A stretch of 44,490 nt of DNA from Acidobacteriota bacterium (GTDB lineage: Bacteria > Acidobacteriota > Vicinamibacteria > Vicinamibacterales > UBA2999): contig JACPPO010000012.1 in the NCBI GenBank assembly GCA_016190945.1, positions 1 through 44,490 on the forward strand, written 5' to 3'. Shown one piece after another: positions 25,338-31,994 of the stretch. The number at the start of each line of letters is the position of its first letter. Within the stretch, counting starts at the first letter, position 1. The notes under the pieces are model-generated. The model saw nothing but the letters and a program-made list of their open reading frames with translations. It had not been told where the DNA came from and ran no database searches. The position numbers and the translations under genes are program-made.

Positions 25338-26588
25338 CTACTGCTGACGTTCGAGAATCCAGCAGACCGGGCCGACCAGCTTCTCGAAGGGGGAGCGGGC
25401 GCGCCAGGAGTCCGAGGTCACTTCGTTGCTGGCGGCCAGATCCGACTCGAAATCGCGGCGCAGCCGCGCCGTCACGGCCGCCTCGCGGAAGGCGACGTTC
25501 ACTTCATCGTTGTGCTCGAACGAGCGGTTGTCGACGTTGGTCGTGCCGATCAGCGCCCAGGTGCCGTCGACCATGAGCACCTTCACATGTGTCATGCCGG
25601 AGCGATATTCGTACAACTGCACGCCGCCTGCGAGCAGCTCCCCGTACATCCGCCGGCTGGCGAGCCGCGCGAGGCGCTGATCGGCGTGTCGCCCGGGCAC
25701 GACGACTCGTATGCGCACGCCACGGCGCGCGGCGCGGACCAGCGCGCGCCGCAGGGCGCGATCCGGCAGGAAATAGGGCGTGCCGATGTCGATCTCCGAC
25801 ACGGCACCCTCAATCAGCATCTGGAATACGACCCGCGAGGACGTCGCGCGATCGGACGGCGAGCTCTTGACGAGCAGCGCTTGCGCCGCGCCGGCCGGCT
25901 CGAGGGCGGGCCAGTCACGCGGCGACGTCAGGATCTCGCCCCCGCACTCCAGCCAGTTCTCGGCGAACACCCCTTGCAAGGCCGCCACGATCGGTCCCTC
26001 GAGCCGCGCCATCATGTCGCGCCATGCCGGAGCCTGCCCGTCCGGCTTGTACCACCAGTCGGCCACGCCCGCGCCGCCGGTAAAGGCGACGCGTCCGTCG
26101 ACGATGAGCAACTCACGATGGGTACGATTGTTGAGTCGGTGAAGGCGGTACCAGGTGATCGGCTGGTAAAAATACAACCGGCAGCCCGCCTCCCGCAGCC
26201 GGTGCGCGGGCCGGCCACGCATACCCGAACTCCCGATCGAATCGAGCACGAGCCGCACGTCCACGCCATCACGCGCACGCGCGACCATCGCGTCAATCAG
26301 CATGTCGGCGGCGTCGCCCGGTTCGAAAATGTACGCCTCGAGATTGACCGACCCGGTGGCCTGGAGAATGGCGTCGCGCATCGCAGGATAGAACTGTGCG
26401 CCATTCGTCAGGATTTCCACGCGATTACTGACGTGAACGGCGGCCTGGCAGGTCACCTGGACGACGTGCAGGAACTCGTCGCTGTCGGGCCGGAGCGGCG
26501 TGCTGACGCGGTAGTCGATTCGCGGTGTAAAGAGGATGACAAGCGCCAGCCAGACAAGAAAGGCGATGGGGATGACGATCCAGCCCAT
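25338..26588 (-). CDS. phospholipase D-like / cardiolipin synthase family membrane protein
   Basis: This 416-aa protein has an N-terminal membrane helix (GWIVIPIAFLVWLALVILF) and two phospholipase D domains. The second active-site motif is complete: H334-V-K336-x4-D341, followed by GTTNVDNRSFEHNDE as in cardiolipin synthases. The first reads H157-R-E159-x4-D164, with Glu where the family has Lys in HxKxxxxD. The rest of that motif, including GGAGVADWW, is conserved. Cardiolipin synthases join two phospholipids at the membrane; with one altered half the catalytic state is uncertain. The start MGWIVIP fits the membrane anchor. It is followed on the same strand by the MFS gene 160 bases away, without clear functional link. 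Confidence 0.85.
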   Translation of the reverse strand: MGWIVIPIAFLVWLALVILFTPRIDYRVSTPLRPDSDEFLHVVQVTCQAAVHVSNRVEILTNGAQFYPAMRDAILQATGSVNLEAYIFEPGDAADMLIDAMVARARDGVDVRLVLDSIGSSGMRGRPAHRLREAGCRLYFYQPITWYRLHRLNNRTHRELLIVDGRVAFTGGAGVADWWYKPDGQAPAWRDMMARLEGPIVAALQGVFAENWLECGGEILTSPRDWPALEPAGAAQALLVKSSPSDRATSSRVVFQMLIEGAVSEIDIGTPYFLPDRALRRALVRAARRGVRIRVVVPGRHADQRLARLASRRMYGELLAGGVQLYEYRSGMTHVKVLMVDGTWALIGTTNVDNRSFEHNDEVNVAFREAAVTARLRRDFESDLAASNEVTSDSWRARSPFEKLVGPVCWILERQQ

Positions 26589-26816
26589 CCTATCGACCTT
26601 TCAGAAACGCGACGGGAAAGTGATCGAGCGGCATCTTCCGTCCCGGCAGGGGGCACGTCGCGCTCATGATACTGAGAAACTCTACGTCATCCTCGCTGGC
26701 GGCAGAAGGCCAAGGACGAGACGGACTTCAGCGTCAGCTTCGACGCGAGCCTGCTGCTGCAGCCCGGCGGCGAGACGGCAGTGTCGTGAGCGGCGAAGAA
26801 CAAGAAGTAGAAAAAG
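26589..26816. other. 228-bp gap with a possible decayed coding fragment
   Basis: No intact gene is seen between the divergent-looking ends of the phospholipase-D-like and XRE genes. On the plus strand a frame ends at TGA 26786-26788 with QKAKDETDFSVSF and DASLLLQPGGETAVS, which reads like real protein. A different frame just before it reads TEKLYVILAGG. Together they could be a frameshifted remnant of a small gene. I cannot name it, and chance coding in GC-rich DNA is possible. Confidence 0.25.
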
Positions 26817-27170
26817 TTATTTTTTCACTTTTCCACTTTTCGACCTTTCCGCTTTTCGCGGTCCCTCGGTCGGTGCCGCCCATTCAACCAGCGTCTCAAT
26901 CGACGCAATTGCCTCGCGTACCTGCGACGCCTGCCGTGGGCTGAGCCGCGGCCGGCCGGTCTCCAGCGCGAGCAAATCGACCAGACCGACGCCGAGCGCC
27001 TCACTGAGCGCGGCGAGCGTCGTCAACGTCGGATTCCCCAGGCCACGTTCGACTTCCCCGACGAACTTGTAGCTGAGGCCCGCGCGCTCCGCGAGCTCTT
27101 CCTGCGTAAGCCTGCGCGCGCGCCGGAACTGCCTCAGCCGGGCGCCCAGTCGCCCCCGAAGGTCTGCCAC
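26817..27170 (-). CDS. XRE-family transcriptional regulator
   Basis: This 117-aa protein starts at GTG 27170. It has a Cro/C1-type helix-turn-helix at residues 10-65 (RLTQEELAERAGLSYKFVGE, VERGLGNPTLTTLAALSEAL), followed by an Arg/Glu-rich helix and a lysine-rich tail KAERSKSGKVKK. The tail is encoded by a degenerate AAAAG-type repeat array and is probably not part of the functional fold. The single-domain response regulator is divergent from it across 122 bases that contain a 12-bp GGGGTGAACCCC palindrome, a possible autoregulatory site. Targets are unknown. The fold assignment is secure; the size fits small XRE repressors. Confidence 0.88.
   Translation of the reverse strand: MADLRGRLGARLRQFRRARRLTQEELAERAGLSYKFVGEVERGLGNPTLTTLAALSEALGVGLVDLLALETGRPRLSPRQASQVREAIASIETLVEWAAPTEGPRKAERSKSGKVKK
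26818..26862 (-). repeat. A-rich degenerate 7-9 bp repeats at the XRE gene end
   Basis: On the minus strand the last codons read GCGAAAA-GCGGAAA-GGTCGAAAA-GTGGAAAA-GTGAAAAAA, units of the form (G)NRGAAAA. They encode the basic tail of the XRE protein and reach its stop codon. Composition is very unlike the GC-rich surroundings. Confidence 0.6.
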
Positions 27171-27211
27171 TTACGACACCTCCGGCAGGCAGTATGGCGA
27201 CCCGCCTCTTG

Positions 27212-27230
27212 GGGGTGAACCCCATATAAT
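27212..27230 (+). promoter_or_regulatory. palindrome plus -10 element between divergent XRE and response-regulator genes
   Basis: GGGGT-GA-ACCCC at 27212-27223 is an exact inverted repeat that directly abuts TATAAT at 27225-27230, a perfect -10 hexamer for the plus-strand response-regulator gene starting at 27293. No good -35 is seen, so an activator or the XRE protein may act at the palindrome. A -10-like TTATAT exists on the minus strand in the same place. Confidence 0.4.
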
Positions 27231-27292
27231 GCTTGCGAATAGGAAGTATAGGTTGACTTCAGCATCTCAATGCTGTCATCGTCGTCCGCGTC

Positions 27293-27685
27293 GTGGAGCG
27301 TGGCCGATCTCGCGTGCTTCTCGTGGACGACGACCCCAACGTTCGTCTCGTTGTTGATCGTCAGCTCGATGCGTTGGGATGGGAAGCCGTCCCCGTGGAT
27401 ACGGGGCAGGAGGCGATCCGGGTCGTCGAGGGTGGCATGATCGTTGACGTGCTGTTGACCGACCTGCACCTGCCGGACATCGACGGGGTCGCCGTCGCGA
27501 GGGCCGTTGCGGGTCTTTCGCCAGCGACGCGCGTGGCGTTCATGTCGGGTGCAGCGCCAAGCAAGTCGCTCGACCCGCGCGAGGCGCCGTTTCTGCTGAA
27601 GCCGTTTTCGACAAGGGCGCTGGCGAACGCACTCGCGGGCGCCGTGCCTGTCGACGCACGCGACCGAACGGCGCGGGGGGGCTGA
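27293..27685 (+). CDS. single-domain response regulator (receiver only)
   Basis: This 130-aa receiver domain has the acidic pocket VLLVDDDP at residues 8-15, phospho-acceptor Asp57 in VLLTDLHLPDIDG, a Ser in FMSGAAP as the conserved hydroxyl residue, and Lys in FLLKPFS. No output domain follows, so it works by protein contact or phosphotransfer. The start is GTG 27293, close to the first strand. No histidine kinase is adjacent. It converges on yajQ with three bases between the stop codons. Its promoter probably includes TATAAT at 27225 with a leader of about 55 bases. It could be a CheY-like or hybrid-kinase partner; the sequence does not decide which. Confidence 0.92.
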   Translation: MERGRSRVLLVDDDPNVRLVVDRQLDALGWEAVPVDTGQEAIRVVEGGMIVDVLLTDLHLPDIDGVAVARAVAGLSPATRVAFMSGAAPSKSLDPREAPFLLKPFSTRALANALAGAVPVDARDRTARGG

Positions 27686-27688
27686 AAG

Positions 27689-28192
27689 CTACCCGCGATA
27701 GTTCCCGAACTGCAGCGCGAGGCCGAAATCCTGGTCGCGCAGCAACCGCATGACATCCTGCAGCTCGTCCTTGGACGGCGACGTGATCCGGAGCTGATCG
27801 CCCTGGATGGCGGCCTGCACCTTCTTCAACTTGGCGTCCTTGATGAATCTTACGATGTCGCGGGCCTTTTCGGGGGGGATGCCCTGCTGCAGCGCGATCT
27901 CCTGGCGGACGGTACTGTTGGCGGCGGGCTGGACGACGCCTCGCGTCAGGTTCTTCGTGGGCACGTTGCGGCGCACGAGTCTCGTCTGCACGATCTCCCA
28001 GAGCGCGTTGAGCTTGAAGTCATCGTCGGCGACGAGCACGAGCTTCGAGTCGCTCGGGTCGAAGTCGATCGACGCCTTCGATCCCTTGAAATCGTAGCGC
28101 TGGGCCACTTCCTTGCGCGCCTGGTTGATCGCGTTGTCGACCTCCTGGAGATCGACGGTGGACGTGATGTCAAAGGACGCCGGCATCGCCAT
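27689..28192 (-). CDS. yajQ: YajQ family nucleotide-binding protein
   Basis: This 167-aa cytoplasmic protein has the family N-terminus MPASFDITSTVDLQEVDNAIN. The KEVAQRYDFKGSKASIDFD segment and LRITSPSKDELQDVMRLLRDQDFGLALQFGNYR at the end are near-universal in YajQ. Family members bind nucleotides or RNA, and some bind cyclic di-GMP. Start options are ATG 28192 (MAMPASF) and ATG 28186 (MPASF); the longer open frame to 28267 is not credible. The divergent small coiled-coil gene starts 105 bases away. Length and motifs are complete. The neighbouring gene on the other side is the convergent response regulator. Confidence 0.95.
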   Translation of the reverse strand: MAMPASFDITSTVDLQEVDNAINQARKEVAQRYDFKGSKASIDFDPSDSKLVLVADDDFKLNALWEIVQTRLVRRNVPTKNLTRGVVQPAANSTVRQEIALQQGIPPEKARDIVRFIKDAKLKKVQAAIQGDQLRITSPSKDELQDVMRLLRDQDFGLALQFGNYRG

Positions 28193-28283
28193 TGGCGCCC
28201 ATGATAGCGCAGGAGGTGGTTGTCGCTGCCGGGCATGAACGGTCAAGGACCCTGGCACTTCCCACAATCCGATCCGAGATCCG

Positions 28284-28289
28284 TATAAT
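28284..28289 (+). promoter_or_regulatory. TATAAT -10 element placed for a leaderless transcript
   Basis: A perfect TATAAT ends seven bases before the ATG at 28297, so transcription would begin at or next to the start codon. A weak TTCCCA lies about 19 bases upstream as a -35. There is no normal ribosome binding site, which fits leaderless expression. Confidence 0.45.
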
Positions 28290-28296
28290 CAGAGGC

Positions 28297-28557
28297 ATGA
28301 GTGACGCCGGAGAAGGGCTCGTCGACGCGGAATCCCGTCTCGCAGAGCGCATGGAAGAGCGGGAGGAGGAAAAAAAGAAGGCCCGCCGGGGCGTCAAGAG
28401 CGGCGACCCCGAGCGCACGCGCCAGCTCGAGTCGTGCCGCCTGGCGCGGACGGAGATGCAGCGGCAGCGCGAGCTGGCCACGCACGAGGCCCGCAAGCAG
28501 CAGCTCGACCAGGCGATCGCGGAACTCGATCGACGGATCACCCAGCTGTCGAAGTAG
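28297..28557 (+). CDS. small charged coiled-coil protein, 86 aa
   Basis: This highly charged, helix-forming protein reads ESRLAERMEEREEEKKKARR, then QRQRELATHEARKQQLDQAI, and ends LDRRITQLSK. Heptad-like spacing predicts a coiled coil over most of its length, with no signal peptide or membrane segment. The ATG at 28297 lies only seven bases after a TATAAT, suggesting a leaderless message; an upstream in-frame ATG at 28192 would overlap yajQ on the other strand and is less likely. The SagB-type gene starts five bases after its stop, so the two are probably cotranscribed. I do not recognise a family. It might be an assembly or partner subunit for the following flavoprotein. Confidence 0.7.
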   Translation: MSDAGEGLVDAESRLAERMEEREEEKKKARRGVKSGDPERTRQLESCRLARTEMQRQRELATHEARKQQLDQAIAELDRRITQLSK

Positions 28558-28561
28558 CGGG

Positions 28562-30223
28562 GTGCTGGTCCTTCGCTACCACGACCAAACGAAACATCAT
28601 TTCGACCGCTTTGCGCGGTCGCGTGGCTACCTGGACTGGGCGACGCAGCCGGATCCGTTCCGGAGGTACATCGGCGCACCCACCATCGAGCTACTGCGCG
28701 ACGCGCTGGCGGACACGGTGCCGTACGAGGCGCTGTTTGACGGGAGCGCCGAACCCGCGCCGGTCAGCGAGCGTTCGATTGGCGAGTTTCTGCGCTGCTC
28801 GGTGGGTCTGTCGGCGTGGAAGCAGTACGGCGCATCGCGCTGGGCCCTGCGCGTCAACCCGTCGAGCGGCAACCTCCATCCCACCGAAACATACCTGATA
28901 CGTGACGGGCGCGTATACCACTACGTCGTCCGCGAACACGCGCTCGAAGAGCGATGCGCCTTCGATGCCTCTGGTGAAGAAGAGGAAGCCTTCCTGGTCG
29001 CCCTGACGTCCATTCACTGGCGTGAGGCGTGGAAGTACGGGGAGCGCGCGTTCCGGTACTGCCAGCATGACGCCGGGCACGCCATCGGTGCGCTGCGGCT
29101 CGCCGCGGCGCTGCTCGGGTGGCGCCTGGCGCTCATGCCGCGCTGGTCCGACGCGCAGCTGTCGACACTGCTCGGCCTCGATCGCGACCAGGACTACACC
29201 GGCGCGGAGCGCGAAGAGCCCGAGTGCCTGGCGATCGTCGCCGCGCAGGATCCCTCGCGTTGGCTCGAGCGCGACCCCTCACCACTTGCCGAGGCGGCTT
29301 CGCGCGGGTCCTGGCGCGGTACGGCCAACCGTCTTAGCGCCGACCACGCCGAGTGGCCGATCATCGACGAGGTCTCCGTGGCGACGAGGTATCCGGGAAG
29401 GTCAATGTGCGACGGTGCGACGGTGCGAGGCGCGGCGGTGCGGGTGGGAAGTGCGATGGTGCAAGGTTCGACGGTGCAGGGTTCGACGGTTCAGGCCGCG
29501 CGTTCCGTCGCACCCTCGCACCCTCGCACCCACGCACGCTCGGTCATCCTTGCGCGCCGGAGCGCCTTGGCTTTTGACGGGCGCGGAGTATTGGAGCGCA
29601 ACGCCTTCTTCAGCATGCTGCACCGTTTGCGTCCGCCTGCGCCTCCCTGGGACGCGATCGACTGGCTGCCGCAGGTGCACCTCGTGCTGTTCGTGCATCG
29701 CGTGCAGGAGCTCGTGCCCGGTGTGTATGCCTATCTCCGCGATGACGCGGCCCGCGCCGAATGGCAGGCGGCGATGCGCCAGGAATTCCTCTGGGAACCG
29801 CTGAAGGCGAACGATCCGAACGATCCGAACGGCTTGTTTCTCTTAGTGCCGATCGATTGCCGTCGCCTCGCCAACCGCCTGTCGTGCGATCAAGAGATTG
29901 CCGAGGACGGATTCTTCAGCCTGGCGATGGTCGCGCGCCTCGAGGCGTCGTTGCGCGAACGGGGCGAATGGTTTTACCGCCGGCTGTTCTGGGAATGCGG
30001 CCTGATCGGGCAGGTGTTATACCTGGACGCGGAAGCGGCCGGGGCGCGGGCGACCGGCATCGGTTGCTTCTACGACGATCCGGTCCACGAGATGCTGGGA
30101 CTGACCGGCCACGCATGGCAGAGCCTCTACCACTTTTCCATGGGCGTGCCGGTCGAAGACACGCGCCTTACGAGCGAGCCAGGCTACGCCTGGGAGCAGG
30201 TAGCAGGTCCAGGTTCACGGTGA
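28562..30223 (+). CDS. SagB/ThcOx-type double nitroreductase-domain dehydrogenase
   Basis: This 553-aa protein runs from GTG 28562. The opening LRYHDQTKHHFDRFARSRG is typical of the SagB-like group. Domain 1 (about 55-280) has RWALRVNPSSGNLHPTETYLI, a flavin-binding nitroreductase strand. Domain 2 starts near residue 330 (VILARRSALAFDGRG) and includes LVLFVHRVQELVPGVYAYL and GCFYDDPVHEMLGLTG. SagB enzymes oxidise azolines made by YcaO cyclodehydratases in peptide toxin synthesis; free-standing double-domain members like this have unknown substrates, and no YcaO or precursor peptide gene is seen here. The inter-domain linker (about 281-330) is made of a degenerate GTGCGA repeat and its complement, kept in frame. 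The start is uncertain because the frame is open further upstream. Confidence 0.85.
   Translation: MLVLRYHDQTKHHFDRFARSRGYLDWATQPDPFRRYIGAPTIELLRDALADTVPYEALFDGSAEPAPVSERSIGEFLRCSVGLSAWKQYGASRWALRVNPSSGNLHPTETYLIRDGRVYHYVVREHALEERCAFDASGEEEEAFLVALTSIHWREAWKYGERAFRYCQHDAGHAIGALRLAAALLGWRLALMPRWSDAQLSTLLGLDRDQDYTGAEREEPECLAIVAAQDPSRWLERDPSPLAEAASRGSWRGTANRLSADHAEWPIIDEVSVATRYPGRSMCDGATVRGAAVRVGSAMVQGSTVQGSTVQAARSVAPSHPRTHARSVILARRSALAFDGRGVLERNAFFSMLHRLRPPAPPWDAIDWLPQVHLVLFVHRVQELVPGVYAYLRDDAARAEWQAAMRQEFLWEPLKANDPNDPNGLFLLVPIDCRRLANRLSCDQEIAEDGFFSLAMVARLEASLRERGEWFYRRLFWECGLIGQVLYLDAEAAGARATGIGCFYDDPVHEMLGLTGHAWQSLYHFSMGVPVEDTRLTSEPGYAWEQVAGPGSR
29407..29540. repeat. degenerate GTGCGA(C/G)G repeats followed by their inverse CGCACCCT, in frame
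   Basis: The run begins with GTGCGACG twice and GTGCGAGG, continues through GTGCGATG, GTGCAAGG, TTCGACG and GTGCAGG variants, and then switches to TCGCACCC copies, the reverse complement of the first units. A long hairpin is therefore possible. It encodes the linker of the SagB-type protein (SMCDGATVRGAAVRVG, VQGSTVQGSTVQ, SHPRTHARS) without breaking the frame. Confidence 0.7.
29809..29830. repeat. 9-bp tandem repeat GAACGATCC (2.4 copies) in the SagB-type gene
   Basis: GAACGATCC occurs twice in tandem followed by GAAC, encoding NDPNDPNG. The 9-bp unit keeps the reading frame, consistent with slippage in a surface loop. Confidence 0.7.
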
Positions 30224-30415
30224 TTCCCCGTACACCTTCCCGCGCCGTAGCTCGTCTCCAATGATGAGGGCTTCAGCGATTTCCCGCTTTGGCTTTCGGC
30301 GCTGCCGGCTCTGCCGCTGGATCGTCAGGTAGGCCTCTTCCTCCGTGACACCGAGATCGCGCTGCAGGATCCCCTTTGCCCGCTCGATGATCTTCCGCGC
30401 CTCCAGCCGAACACA
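30215..30415 (-). pseudogene. ANTAR domain fragment (C-terminus of a GAF/receiver-ANTAR protein)
   Basis: A 66-codon frame on the minus strand reads LEARKIIERAKGILQRDLG, VTEEEAYLTIQRQSRQRRKP, then KREIAEALIIGDEL. This is the three-helix ANTAR RNA-binding domain (R-x2-I-x2-AKGIL and (S/T)E-x2-A-(Y/F) pattern) used by antiterminators. It has no start codon: an in-frame TAA at 30416-30418 lies three codons before the domain, and no GAF or receiver sequence is found upstream. It is therefore a truncated remnant. Its stop overlaps the last codons of the convergent SagB-type gene by a few bases. The sequence upstream to 30657 is lower in GC and without recognisable genes, as if a rearrangement removed the N-terminal part. 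Confidence 0.7.
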
Positions 30416-30418
30416 TTA

Positions 30419-30657
30419 GTGTGGTGTCGATTCTCGGTGGGCCCTGCATGGACGACAGCCGTCGGATTCCTGGGCGTTCCCAAGAGATCTCGACCCAGAG
30501 CCACACGCCGCTAATATGGCTCAGACGAATCTGTCGTGGAAATATTTTGTTCGACAGAGTTGTCGGATGACCCGGTCGCACGTCGGTGAAGCGTGTCTTG
30601 TCACTAAATAGCTGTCTATTAATGGTTTACAGCATCACACGACAGATCTCGTAAAGG
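30419..30657. other. 239-bp gene-free, AT-richer stretch at a rearrangement boundary
   Basis: No gene is recognised between the ANTAR fragment and the glycosyltransferase stop. The half from about 30525 to 30650 is AT-richer than its surroundings (ATATTTTG and TATTAATGG runs). A short plus-strand frame reading VVSILGGPCMDDSRRIPGRS cannot be assigned. It may be the scar of an inserted or excised element. Confidence 0.4.
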
Positions 30658-31803
30658 TCATGGCGACAGCAAGTCCACCGTCACGCCACATTCGTTCAGG
30701 ATCGCGTGGGCGCACTCGGTACCGTCCGCGCTGAGGTGCACCGGCCAGTCGGAGGGACGCGCCGGCGGGTCCAGCGGCGCCGCCTCGGCGAGAAGTCGCC
30801 CCCAGTCGTCGGCCGCGTGCCTGGGTGTGGCATGTGCCCGCCACCAGGCATGCGCCGCGTTGCCCAGCCGGGCGCGCAACGTTGCGTCCGTGGTGAGTCT
30901 CCGGATGGCCAGCGCCAGCGAGTGTTCCTCGTCTCGTGGATCGATCGAGACGGCGATCGGCGTCTCCGGGATCAGGCCGCGCGGCCGCCAGGTCTGTGGA
31001 TCGAGGGCCGGCCAATCCGCCGTGGCGGCCGTTTCGAGCACAATCACCGGTTTGCCCGCGGCCATCGCGGCCAGGGCCGGCGTCTGGGCCTCACCAAACC
31101 ACGGCCATGGCAACGACACAATGACGTCCGCTTCCCGTAGGACGCGCTCTGGAGAGGAGTCGTCGGCAAGGGCAGCGGCGCCTGTTTCGCGCGCCTCGGC
31201 CACCGCGCGACGGACCATTTCGACACGGTCCGTCGACAACACCCCGAAGGTCACGGTCGATCCCTGAACGTTTCGAACCCCTTGAACCCGTTGAACCCCC
31301 GTCCGCAAGAAGCGCACACGCGCGCCCGGATTTGCCTCCTGAAGCGCGGCGGCGGTGGAAGGATGCGACACGATTGCGACACGTGACGCCAGCAGCGGCA
31401 CCCGGAGCATCGGCCACTTGCCGTGGCAGAGGGGTAGCGCCGTGGGCGGCCGTCGAGGCCAGGGCCCATGGTTGAAGGCGAACTCCGCAGCGTAGTCCTG
31501 CATGCGCCGCTCGCGGAGGAGCGCCGCCGCACGGCTGTCGTGCAGGACCAGCGTTCGAAGCAACACGACGCCTCCGTAATGCAGCAGGTACGGCCAGATG
31601 AAGGCGTGGGCGGCCGAGTTGTCCAGCTCGCAGACGGACAGATCGTAGGGCGCGCGAAAGTTCTTCCAGACGAAGTCGTGGGCATTGGCGGCGGTAAACA
31701 CCTCGATGTCATGGACCGATCGAAGCTCGGCGATGAGTGCCGCCGTGTCGTCGAGCGGACGGGTCGGCTGTGGCGTGCCGGCTCGAAACCAAGCGAGCTT
31801 CAT
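30658..31803 (-). CDS. glycosyltransferase family 4-like protein
   Basis: This 381-aa cytoplasmic protein begins MKLAWFRAGTPQPTRPLDD. The C-terminal half has the GT-B pattern of family 4: READVIVSLPWPWFGEAQTP, LAAMAAGKPVIVLETAA and a final LAIRRLTTDATLRARLGNAA with trailing helices. The usual E-x7-E of GT4 appears modified (GEAQTPALAAMAAGKPVI keeps the first Glu). The N-terminal half has VCELDNSAAHAFIWPYLLHY and VLHDSRAA, reminiscent of GT4 proteins acting on cell-surface glycans. Donor and acceptor are unknown, and no other glycan genes are near. Residues about 167-181 (TGVQRVQGVRNVQGS) are encoded by short GGTTCAA-type repeats. The gene ends at 30658 next to the scar region and is divergent from nuoA. 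Confidence 0.75.
   Translation of the reverse strand: MKLAWFRAGTPQPTRPLDDTAALIAELRSVHDIEVFTAANAHDFVWKNFRAPYDLSVCELDNSAAHAFIWPYLLHYGGVVLLRTLVLHDSRAAALLRERRMQDYAAEFAFNHGPWPRRPPTALPLCHGKWPMLRVPLLASRVAIVSHPSTAAALQEANPGARVRFLRTGVQRVQGVRNVQGSTVTFGVLSTDRVEMVRRAVAEARETGAAALADDSSPERVLREADVIVSLPWPWFGEAQTPALAAMAAGKPVIVLETAATADWPALDPQTWRPRGLIPETPIAVSIDPRDEEHSLALAIRRLTTDATLRARLGNAAHAWWRAHATPRHAADDWGRLLAEAAPLDPPARPSDWPVHLSADGTECAHAILNECGVTVDLLSP
31262..31300 (-). repeat. GGTTCAA-type repeats in frame in the glycosyltransferase gene
   Basis: Minus strand: GGTTCAAC-GGGTTCAAG-GGGTTCGAA-ACGTTCAGG, four degenerate units of 8-9 bases, encoding VQRVQGVRNVQG between the two GT-B lobes. The unit resembles GTTCGACG copies in the SagB-type gene. 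Confidence 0.65.
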
Positions 31804-31828
31804 CTGCCGTGCCGCATGGCGTGGCGAA

Positions 31829-31855
31829 TTGACCTTTCCACGGGGGTTCTATAAC
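31829..31855 (+). promoter_or_regulatory. candidate promoter of the nuo operon
   Basis: TTGACC at 31829-31834 and TATAAC at 31850-31855 are 15 bases apart, somewhat short of the ideal 17. They lie in the divergent gap, upstream of nuoA, and would give a leader of about 130 bases that contains the CTAGTCTAG and TTTGACC repeats. Confidence 0.4.
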
Positions 31856-31933
31856 ATGAACGGGTTTGGGAAACTCTTCACAAGCGTGACATACGAGAAA
31901 CGCGTAGGGCAAGAGTCAAGAGGCAGGTTCCGT

Positions 31934-31978
31934 CTAGTCTAGGACATGATGTGATCTTTGACTGTTGACCTTTGACCT
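31934..31978 (+). repeat. CTAGTCTAG 9-mer and TTTGACC-type heptamer array in the nuoA leader
   Basis: CTAGTCTAG at 31934-31942 is an exact copy of 19857-19865. From 31952 the leader reads GATCTTTGACTGTTGACCTTTGACCT; on the minus strand this is four heptamers, GGTCAAA, GGTCAAC, AGTCAAA and GATCAC-like. The array ends 17 bases before the nuoA start. Confidence 0.6.
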
Positions 31979-31994
31979 GGGAGAGGGCGGAGAG

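Noticed and set aside
29407-29540. Repeat array considered as a CRISPR array
   Set aside because: Units are 7-9 bp without spacers, variable, and lie inside an open reading frame.
30273-30581. 102-codon minus-strand open frame over the ANTAR fragment
   Set aside because: It reads the ANTAR region in the wrong frame; the conserved domain is in a different frame that lacks a start codon.
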